5,735 bases of DNA from Planctomycetaceae bacterium (GTDB taxonomy: Bacteria > Planctomycetota > Planctomycetia > Planctomycetales > Planctomycetaceae), in assembly GCA_027000105.1 (NCBI GenBank), contig JALTOP010000499.1, positions 4,214 to 9,948 on the forward strand, given 5' to 3'. Below are positions 1-5,735 of the stretch, piece after piece (the first letter of the stretch is position 1; every line of letters starts with the position of its first letter). The notes beneath the pieces were generated by a model, which saw nothing but the letters and a program-made list of their open reading frames with translations, was not told the origin of the DNA and made no database searches. The translations under genes were made by a program, and so were the position numbers.

Positions 1-1
1 T

Positions 2-3000
2 CTTGAACGGAAAGATGGCAGCATTCAGGCCAGATTAAGCAGCACCAAAAGTGCGGAACTGCAGGCAGCACCGGAAGGCCTGATTGATCCGTGGTTGCGA
101 ACGCTTTCGTTCATTCGTGAAGGTAAGCCGCTGGTTCAGATTCATTATTACGCAACGCATCCGCAAAGTTTTTATGGCGATGCCCGTATCACCTACGATA
201 CGGTTGGGATTGCACGCGAACGGTTGCAGAAAAAGACCGGCGTGCCACAAATCTATTTCACCGGGTGTGGCGGCGATGTCGCGATGGGAAAATACAACAA
301 TGGCACCCGACAGGCACGCACCGAACTGACCAATCGAATTTTCGATGCGATGAAACGCTCCGTTGCGAATGTCAAGACGGAACCTGTTTCGGTTCTCAGT
401 TGGCAAACGTTGCCCGTTCAATTTCCTACCCGAAGAGAACCTTCCTATTCCGAACAGGCTTCTCGACAGATATTGGCCGCTGATAAAGCGAGTTTCGCTG
501 CGAAGTTGAAAGCGGGCTTCAATCTCGCCTGGGTGGAACGTGCGAAGAAAAAGATACCGGTCGAGTTATCCTGTTTGACAATCGGTTCTGCCAAAGTTCT
601 GCATTTGCCCGGCGAACCGTTCGTTCAATATCAACTTGCTGCCCAGAAAATGGCTCCCGATTCGAGCGTGTTTGTCGCGGGTTATGGCGATTGCGGAATG
701 GGGTACATTGGCGGGGATCGCATCTTTACTGATAAAGGTGGTTACGAACAGACCTATGCTTTTGCCGGCCCCTGCGAACAGTTGATGCTCGACTCGATTC
801 GGACTCTGCTCGCCGGAAAGGCGATGGAACAGGCCGTCGCCGCTCCTTTGGGAACAGACGCCACAAAACCAAAACATAAAGATGAATTTCGTATCCCGGG
901 ACGTTCCCCCGAACAGGCATTGAAATCCTTCGTCGTTCCGGATGGTTTCGAAATGCAACTGGTTGCGCAGGAACCACAAGTGATGGATCCTATCGTCATC
1001 ACCTACGATGAAAGCGGGTTGATGTATGTGGCCGAATACCTGAAATTCCCCAATCATCCGTTGGAAGGGAAAAGTGAATCAGGACGAATTCGCTTGTTGA
1101 AAGACGTCGATGGTGACGGGAAATACGAACGGAGTTTTGTCTTCGCTGATGGAATCGCCTGGCCAACCGGAATCTGTCCCTGGGATGGTGGTGTGTATGT
1201 CGTGGCGGCCCCTGATTTGTGGTATTTGAAAGATACTGATGGCGATGGCAAAGCGGATATCAGAAAAAAAATCTTCACCGGCTTCGGCTTTAATAATGAA
1301 GAAGGTACCGCGAACAATCTGATTTGGGGATTGGATAACTGGATTTACGGAGCTGGTTCGAACAGCGGGGGAACCGTTCGCCCTGCGGATCAACCGGACG
1401 CCCGGGGGATATCGATGCGGGGTCGGGATTTCCGTTTTCATCCGGTGAGCGGAAAATTTGAAGCGCTCTCCGGATCGGAGCAGTTCGGCAACACCTTTGA
1501 TAATTGGGGGAATCGATTCATCTGTTCCAACTCCAAGCCGGTTATGCAAGTTGTTTTGCCCTCACGTTACCTGGCTCGCAATCCTTACCTGCCGGTTCCG
1601 GCTGTTCGGAAAAGTATCTGGGTTTCCGGGGATTCGATTTACCGAATCAGCCCGCCGGAAGCGTGGCGGGTTGCGCGGTCGAAATATCGTCTTTCCCGAA
1701 ATCCCAACATGGCGAAAACTTACGTGGCAGACGACGTTTTTTCTGCCTGTTCCGCTGCAACCGTTTACCGGGGCTCTGTCTATCCGAAGCAGTATCAGGG
1801 GAACATGTTCGTGGGAGAAGTGCAGGGGAATCTGGTCAGTCGGTTCGAGATGCGCCCCAACGGCGTCACATTCGATGCGGTTCGGGTTGATATCAACAAA
1901 GAGGTTCTTGCATCAAAAGATAACTGGTTCCGACCTGCGAATTTGTGCAACGCGCCTGATGGAACGCTGCATATTGTCGATATGTGTCGGGAAGTGATCG
2001 AAACGCCGACTTCGATGACCGAAGAAATCATCGCTAACATCGATTTGCTCAGCGGACACGATCGCGGACGGATTTATCGATTCGCTCCAGCCGGTTTCAA
2101 GGTTCCTGCACAACCACAATTGGGAAAAATGACAACCGCCCGGTTGGTTCAAACACTCGAAAACAAAAACGGATGGTGGCGGGATACCGCTTCCCGCCTG
2201 CTCTACCAGCGGCAGGATCAACAGGCCGTCCCGTTATTGAAAAAATTGCTGCGAGAAAGTAAATACGACCTTGCTCAACTTCACGCGATGTATGCGTTGG
2301 ATGGCCTGAACGGTTTGAGTGATGAAGACCTCCTGTTTGCTTTATCGACCCAATCGGATGGTCTGAAAGCTCATGCGGTGAAATTGGCGGAGCCCCGTTT
2401 GCAAAAGAATTCCCAATTGCTCGAAGCCGTCGTTTCGCTGGCCGATTCACCGAACATGAAAGTCCGCTTTCAGGTCGCCTTCAGTTTGGGCGAAACAAGT
2501 GACAAAACTGCGGCAAAAGCATTGGCCCGTATCGCCAAGCGGGATGCAGGTGATATCTGGATGCGAACCGCTGTCCTCAGTTCGTCGCTCGAACTGGCAG
2601 GCGGAATGTTGGAAACGTTACTGGCCGATGCGGATTTTGCCCGGACATCAGCCGGCAGGCAGATTTTGCGTCAATTGGCGCTCATTGTTGGGGGGCGTAA
2701 TCAAAAAGCGGAAGTCGTCGGTCTTCTCAAGGCGTTGGATCAATCCACCGATGCCAGTACGCAACGCATGATTCTGCTCGGTTTGGGTGACGGTTTGCGT
2801 CGTTCACGCGCCAGCTTGAGCGAATACGCCGATCAATCGCCAGCGGCGGCCAAACTGGTCAATGGGATGATTGCCAACGCAAAGAAAATTCTTTCAAGCA
2901 GTTCAGCCAAGGCAAAACAGAAAGAACAGGCGATCGAAGTTCTGGCTCATGGAAAGTTTGAAGATGTCAATGAAATTCTCACCAAAATGCTCGATTCACG

Positions 3001-3751
3001 TCAGGCACCTTCAGTGCAACTGGCAGCCAGTCGCACATTGGCGGATTTCAAAAACCCGGAAGTCTCGACAATACTGATCGATGCCTGGCAGGGGCTTTCT
3101 CCTTCGGTACGTGGCGAAGTGGTCGAATCGCTCCTTGGTCGCAAAGAAGGAATTGACGCCCTGCTTGACGCGATCGAGAACGGGGAAATTGCAGCCGGGT
3201 TCATTTCGCCTGTTCGCAAAGAGCGCTTGATGAAAAATCGTGATGCAAAAATCAGGGATCGTGCCAGAAAGCTCTTTTCTGCAGGTGTTCCCGACTCGCG
3301 AAAGAAAGTTCTCGAAGAGTACCGCGCCGCGTTGTCGTTAAAAGGTGATGCGACCCGGGGCAGAAAAGTTTTTGAACAGAACTGTATGACATGCCATAAA
3401 GCAGGAAAGACAGGACACGAAGTCGGCCCGAACCTGGCAACCATTCAAAACGCGACACCGGAAGCATTGCTGATTCAAATTCTCGATCCAAACCGCGAAG
3501 TGCTGGCCAATTATACGCAGTACATTGTTGTGCTGGAATCAGGTCGCGTGGTGACAGGGATTATCGCCAGCGAATCACCCACGAGCATCACATTGAAACG
3601 GGCGGAAGATGTCAAGGAAACAATCCTGCGACAGAATATCGAGGAAATTACCGGCACAGGAAAATCCCTGATGCCCGAAGGGTTGGAGCAGAAAATCACC
3701 AAACAGCAGATGCAGGATCTCATCACTTTCCTGTTGGGATTGAAAAAGTAG
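2..3751 (+). CDS. Neutral ceramidase-like / PVC-type membrane-bound dehydrogenase / HEAT / cytochrome c fusion protein (5' partial)
   Basis: The frame is open to the left edge and reads as sensible protein from position 2, so the TTG at 95 is internal; 1249 residues are visible (numbered from position 2) and the true start and any signal peptide are missing. Residues 1-290 resemble the neutral/alkaline ceramidase fold: a zinc-ligand-like His in ATHPQS (H53), a TGCGGDVAMG turn (90-96), LPGE (E205) and GYI (Y235). Residues 305-700 match the PVC membrane-bound dehydrogenase propeller, with two calcium-type loops, DVDGDG (368) and DTDGDG (411), and the closing RGRIYRF (688). Residues 705-1095 are HEAT-like helical repeats, opening with WWRDTA. 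From about 1115 there is a C-terminal haem domain with CMTCH (1128-1132) and probable axial Met in SLMPEG (M1224). Family knowledge suggests an exported redox enzyme; the substrate is unknown. The GDVSPN nucleophile Ser of ceramidases appears replaced by Ala94, so classic ceramidase activity is doubtful. Domain calls are from memory, not from a search. Confidence 0.9.
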   Translation, partial: LERKDGSIQARLSSTKSAELQAAPEGLIDPWLRTLSFIREGKPLVQIHYYATHPQSFYGDARITYDTVGIARERLQKKTGVPQIYFTGCGGDVAMGKYNNGTRQARTELTNRIFDAMKRSVANVKTEPVSVLSWQTLPVQFPTRREPSYSEQASRQILAADKASFAAKLKAGFNLAWVERAKKKIPVELSCLTIGSAKVLHLPGEPFVQYQLAAQKMAPDSSVFVAGYGDCGMGYIGGDRIFTDKGGYEQTYAFAGPCEQLMLDSIRTLLAGKAMEQAVAAPLGTDATKPKHKDEFRIPGRSPEQALKSFVVPDGFEMQLVAQEPQVMDPIVITYDESGLMYVAEYLKFPNHPLEGKSESGRIRLLKDVDGDGKYERSFVFADGIAWPTGICPWDGGVYVVAAPDLWYLKDTDGDGKADIRKKIFTGFGFNNEEGTANNLIWGLDNWIYGAGSNSGGTVRPADQPDARGISMRGRDFRFHPVSGKFEALSGSEQFGNTFDNWGNRFICSNSKPVMQVVLPSRYLARNPYLPVPAVRKSIWVSGDSIYRISPPEAWRVARSKYRLSRNPNMAKTYVADDVFSACSAATVYRGSVYPKQYQGNMFVGEVQGNLVSRFEMRPNGVTFDAVRVDINKEVLASKDNWFRPANLCNAPDGTLHIVDMCREVIETPTSMTEEIIANIDLLSGHDRGRIYRFAPAGFKVPAQPQLGKMTTARLVQTLENKNGWWRDTASRLLYQRQDQQAVPLLKKLLRESKYDLAQLHAMYALDGLNGLSDEDLLFALSTQSDGLKAHAVKLAEPRLQKNSQLLEAVVSLADSPNMKVRFQVAFSLGETSDKTAAKALARIAKRDAGDIWMRTAVLSSSLELAGGMLETLLADADFARTSAGRQILRQLALIVGGRNQKAEVVGLLKALDQSTDASTQRMILLGLGDGLRRSRASLSEYADQSPAAAKLVNGMIANAKKILSSSSAKAKQKEQAIEVLAHGKFEDVNEILTKMLDSRQAPSVQLAASRTLADFKNPEVSTILIDAWQGLSPSVRGEVVESLLGRKEGIDALLDAIENGEIAAGFISPVRKERLMKNRDAKIRDRARKLFSAGVPDSRKKVLEEYRAALSLKGDATRGRKVFEQNCMTCHKAGKTGHEVGPNLATIQNATPEALLIQILDPNREVLANYTQYIVVLESGRVVTGIIASESPTSITLKRAEDVKETILRQNIEEITGTGKSLMPEGLEQKITKQQMQDLITFLLGLKK

Positions 3752-3759
3752 CCCCAGTC

Positions 3760-3801
3760 GGTGTTGATTCCAATGGCGGGTTGGTGTTGAGCCTGATGGC
3801 G
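3760..3801. repeat. Imperfect tandem direct repeat in the gap between the two plus-strand genes
   Basis: Two 19-nt copies, 3760-3778 and 3783-3801, lie 23 nt apart. Both begin with GGTGTTGA and end with ATGGCG, and they match at 15 of 19 positions by eye. They fill most of the 67-nt gap upstream of the rhomboid gene, where an operator or leader element could sit, but the copies are short and may be chance. No intrinsic terminator (GC stem plus T run) is seen in this gap, so read-through from the upstream gene is possible. Confidence 0.3.
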
Positions 3802-3818
3802 ATAGAATTGGTCGCGGT

Positions 3819-5060
3819 ATGTTCTTTTTCATTCCCATCAATACCGATGCCCCCATCTACCACTGGCCTTACGGAACGGTCGGTCTTATTGTGGTCAACA
3901 CGCTACTTTTTTTTCTGTTGCCCAATCCCGAGGATTTCGCCTTGATTCATGGGGACGGCTTGCATCCGCTGCAATGGGTCAGCTCCAACTTCATTCACAG
4001 CAGTTTTCTGCATCTGCTCGGAAACATGCTTTTTCTCTGGGGGTTTGGAATTGTTGTCGAAGGGAAACTGGGCTGGTACCGGTTTCTTGCCGCTTACCTG
4101 ACCATTGGTGTGATTCAGTGTGCTTCAGAGCAGATGATGATGCTCGGCAGTGAAGGGGGAGCATCGGTAGGAGCTTCTGCGATTATTTACGGATTGCTTG
4201 CGATGGCCATGGTTTGGGCACCGCGAAATGAATTCACGGTTTTTCTGTTCATCTTCTTTTTCCGTATTATTGCAACCACGTTTGAACTGTCGATTCTCAC
4301 TTTTGGTCTGCTCTACGTCGGTAAGGAATTGTTAATTCCCCTGCTGTTCGGTTTCCATATGAGCAGTCAGGTACTCCATCTTTCCGGGGCCGCAATCGGA
4401 TTCGGGCTTGGCGTTCTGTTTCTGAAAATGAATTGGGTTGATTGTGAGGGTTGGGATTTATTCAGCGTGATGAAGAAAGACCACGGTAGCGCAAACCTGA
4501 TCCAACACCATCATCTGCTGCCCGAAGCGGAATATCAACTGGATGCGATTTCCACAAAAAAACAAAAAAAGAAAAGGAAGAAAAAGGGAAGCGCGCACGG
4601 TTCTCCCGATGAAGATCTCGATAGAAAGATGGCCTCGGCTGAAAAACGCCGTGAGAAAAGTCTTGCCCGCATCCGGAAACTGCTCGCCCAAAAGAAACCG
4701 AACGCTGCGTATTCGGAATATCAAAGGGCCAAACAGGAGTCAGAAGGCTTCACGCTTGGATCGGCAGAATTGGAACGGCTTGGAGAAGCGCTCTATCGCC
4801 AAAAACTTTACGATCAGGCAGGCCCCGTTTTTGACGAATTTATCATTCGATTTCCCGAACTTGCCGATCAGATTCGTGTTAAACTCGCAGCCATTCTGAT
4901 CGAAAAACAGCAACGCCCCCGGGCCGCACTGCGAACCCTGGCTCCTGTCCCGCCCGGAGCACTTTCCGCTTCTCTGGAGAAAACCCGCCTCAAAATAGAA
5001 CGCAAAGCCAACCAACTGATCGAAGAAGGCGTTCTCGAATTGGAATCAAAACCGTGGTGA
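3819..5060 (+). CDS. Rhomboid family intramembrane serine protease with cytosolic TPR-like tail
   Basis: This 413-residue protein has a rhomboid core in residues 1-205 and a soluble tail. The core shows TM1 near 20-34 and the TM2 signature HSSFLHLLGN (H60, H65, oxyanion Asn N69), followed by WGFGIVVEGKLG. The catalytic serine is S120 in GASAIIYG and the partner histidine is H187 in LHLSGAAIG near TM6. The usual GxSG glycine after the serine is Ala121. Serine and histidine are both present, so the protein is probably an active membrane protease; substrates are unknown. After TM6 comes DCEGWDLFSV, a lysine-rich stretch (about 246-256), then about 150 charged helical residues resembling one or two TPR units (LGEALYRQKLYDQAGPVF). 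The ATG at 3819 is the only ATG, GTG or TTG after the in-frame stop at 3765-3767; no good Shine-Dalgarno precedes it. The gene follows the haem protein by 67 nt on the same strand and may be co-transcribed. The A-rich tract at the hinge could permit slippage. Confidence 0.9.
   Translation: MFFFIPINTDAPIYHWPYGTVGLIVVNTLLFFLLPNPEDFALIHGDGLHPLQWVSSNFIHSSFLHLLGNMLFLWGFGIVVEGKLGWYRFLAAYLTIGVIQCASEQMMMLGSEGGASVGASAIIYGLLAMAMVWAPRNEFTVFLFIFFFRIIATTFELSILTFGLLYVGKELLIPLLFGFHMSSQVLHLSGAAIGFGLGVLFLKMNWVDCEGWDLFSVMKKDHGSANLIQHHHLLPEAEYQLDAISTKKQKKKRKKKGSAHGSPDEDLDRKMASAEKRREKSLARIRKLLAQKKPNAAYSEYQRAKQESEGFTLGSAELERLGEALYRQKLYDQAGPVFDEFIIRFPELADQIRVKLAAILIEKQQRPRAALRTLAPVPPGALSASLEKTRLKIERKANQLIEEGVLELESKPW
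4556..4571 (+). promoter_or_regulatory. Candidate slippery tract (A7-C-A7-G) inside the rhomboid gene
   Basis: Two runs of seven A are separated by one C. In the reading frame of the gene, positions 4565-4571 read A AAA AAG, the same heptamer and phase as the established E. coli dnaX -1 frameshift site, and 4556-4562 read A AAA AAA. A -1 slip would add 13 codons and stop at TGA 4610-4612, leaving the membrane protease without its cytosolic tail. No strong stimulatory stem is visible downstream (only GGGA 4586-4589 with TCCC 4604-4607), and the upstream SD-like match is poor. The tract also simply encodes a Lys-rich linker, so the function is speculative. Confidence 0.3.
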
Positions 5061-5118
5061 TTCTCCATTGTGGAACTGGAACGCGCTGGTGAAACTTCGG
5101 TCGCATTAACCCGGCCGT

Positions 5119-5128
5119 CTTCCGGAAG
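5119..5128. repeat. 10-bp perfect palindrome CTTCCGGAAG in the convergent gap
   Basis: The 78-nt gap between the converging rhomboid and metallopeptidase genes holds this perfect inverted repeat without a spacer. It cannot form a stable hairpin because the loop would consume the centre, and no T run follows on either strand, so it is not a standard terminator. A binding site for a dimeric protein or chance are both possible. Nothing else is recognisable in the gap. Confidence 0.3.
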
Positions 5129-5138
5129 TATTGCTTTC

Positions 5139-5735
5139 TCAGGCCAGACGGCGGTTATCTTCAACCGGGATGAGCTTGGGGATGGGCAGTTTGTTGCCGA
5201 CCACACGACCATGACGCTTGAGAAGCGACTGGAAATCGTGCTTCAAGAATTCGTAAAGTTCCTGCGGCGGCTCCATTTGCAGATATTCATCGACATACCG
5301 CTCCATCAGGCGATCGTATTCCTTCTGACTGGCGGAATGGGCATGATATCGGCCTTCGAAGCGGCGGATATCTCCATCAAAGTAAGGGCTGATATGATAC
5401 AGTTCGTGCAGAACCGTAATCATTTTTTCGCGGAAGGTATTATTCTGGAATCTCGGCATGTAGAACGTAAGAAGGTAAAGCATTTCCCGTTCGCCCAGAT
5501 AGAACCGTTGGACTTTCCAGGTCTGTCCCCGGCGTCTTGTTGTCAGCGATCCATTTTCAAACCGCATCGGCGTCAGCTTGGCTTGCGTTCCGTAGATCCC
5601 CGGTTTTTTCGACTGCGCAAACGCGACGGCAACCTGATCCATGCAGATATGCTGAAATACTTCGAGTCGCTCACAGACATCTTCACAAAGGCGTGTCATG
5701 TGGGCCGTAAAATCCATAATTGGTCGCTGATTCAT
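5139..5735 (-). CDS. Putative zinc metallopeptidase (HExxH, minimal zincin-like), possibly 5' partial
   Basis: There are 198 residues if the ATG at 5733-5735 is the start; that codon touches the window edge, so the gene may begin further right, or at Met7. The central motif HELYH (H110, E111, H114) is the zincin HExxH zinc-binding and catalytic signature. It is followed by ISPYFDGDIRRFEGRYHAHSASQKEYD, in which H131 or H133 could be the third zinc ligand. The stretch before it (about 75-109) is hydrophobic and helical, as usual for the active-site helix. No signal peptide or membrane segment is seen, so the protein is probably cytosolic. It resembles, from memory, the small 'putative metallopeptidase' families related to phage metallopeptidases, but I cannot assign a family firmly and the substrate is unknown. 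The N-terminal helix carries three cysteines (17, 21, 31). The gene converges on the rhomboid gene with a 78-nt gap; its promoter lies outside the window. Confidence 0.8.
   Translation of the reverse strand: MNQRPIMDFTAHMTRLCEDVCERLEVFQHICMDQVAVAFAQSKKPGIYGTQAKLTPMRFENGSLTTRRRGQTWKVQRFYLGEREMLYLLTFYMPRFQNNTFREKMITVLHELYHISPYFDGDIRRFEGRYHAHSASQKEYDRLMERYVDEYLQMEPPQELYEFLKHDFQSLLKRHGRVVGNKLPIPKLIPVEDNRRLA

Noticed and set aside
95..97. TTG at 95 as the start of the large gene
   Set aside because: The frame is open back to position 2 with family-like protein before it, and the domain is already under way at that point; the gene is cut by the window edge.
1264..1271. A8 run in the propeller region as a programmed slip site
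   Set aside because: A slip there would end in the other frame at TAA 1291-1293 and destroy the protein with no sensible short product; it encodes Arg-Lys-Lys-Ile and is likely incidental.
3781..3808. Possible promoter TTGGTG / TAGAAT, 16-bp spacing, before the rhomboid gene
   Set aside because: The -35 matches consensus at only 3 of 6 positions, and planctomycete promoter rules cannot be judged from one site; the implied leader would be only a few bases.
3907..3914. T8 run in TM1 of the rhomboid as a phase-variation tract
   Set aside because: It encodes Leu-Phe-Phe in a membrane helix, where T-rich codons are expected; eight bases is short for phase variation and no alternative product is apparent.
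5061..5138. Bidirectional terminator in the convergent gap
   Set aside because: No stem longer than about 4 bp with a suitable loop and no T run on either strand; the perfect palindrome at 5119-5128 has no loop.
5070..5735. Long plus-strand open frame opposite the metallopeptidase gene
   Set aside because: It runs codon-to-codon antisense to the minus-strand gene and is open only because that gene lacks TTA, CTA and TCA codons; the HELYH and following motifs are on the minus strand, and the antisense protein shows no recognisable domain.

Overview
The window most likely comes from a planctomycete, or at least the PVC group (Planctomycetota/Verrucomicrobiota). The evidence is the large left-hand gene. 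It joins a PVC-type 'membrane-bound dehydrogenase' beta-propeller, HEAT-like repeats and a C-terminal CxxCH haem domain, an architecture established as typical of that group. By eye the base composition is moderate, about half G+C. Shine-Dalgarno signals are weak, which fits the group but does not prove it. I cannot name a genus.

Layout. (1) Positions 2-3751, plus strand: the 3' part of a very large gene that runs off the left edge. Its visible start is a neutral-ceramidase-like region, followed by the propeller, HEAT-like helical repeats and a mono-haem cytochrome c domain. (2) Positions 3752-3818: a short gap with no terminator and an imperfect direct repeat. (3) Positions 3819-5060, plus strand: a rhomboid-family intramembrane serine protease with a lysine-rich hinge and a helical, TPR-like cytosolic tail. 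An A-rich slippery tract lies exactly at the hinge. (4) Positions 5061-5138: a convergent gap with a 10-bp palindrome and no convincing terminator. (5) Positions 5139-5735, minus strand: a small soluble putative zinc metallopeptidase with an HELYH motif, starting at or beyond the right edge. There is no RNA gene, mobile element, CRISPR array or gene-free stretch above 300 bases.

How the genes relate. The first two genes are co-directional and could be co-transcribed, but nothing in the sequence ties their functions together. The large protein is probably exported and would combine a hydrolase-like fold with an oxidoreductase-like propeller and its own electron-carrying haem. That suggests carbon-substrate processing outside the cytoplasm, which is inference. 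The rhomboid and the metallopeptidase are both proteolytic by motif, but they are convergent and need not be linked. The points most worth a second look are the ceramidase-like domain with Ala where the catalytic Ser should be, its fusion to a haem dehydrogenase, and the in-frame dnaX-type slippery heptamer at the rhomboid hinge.
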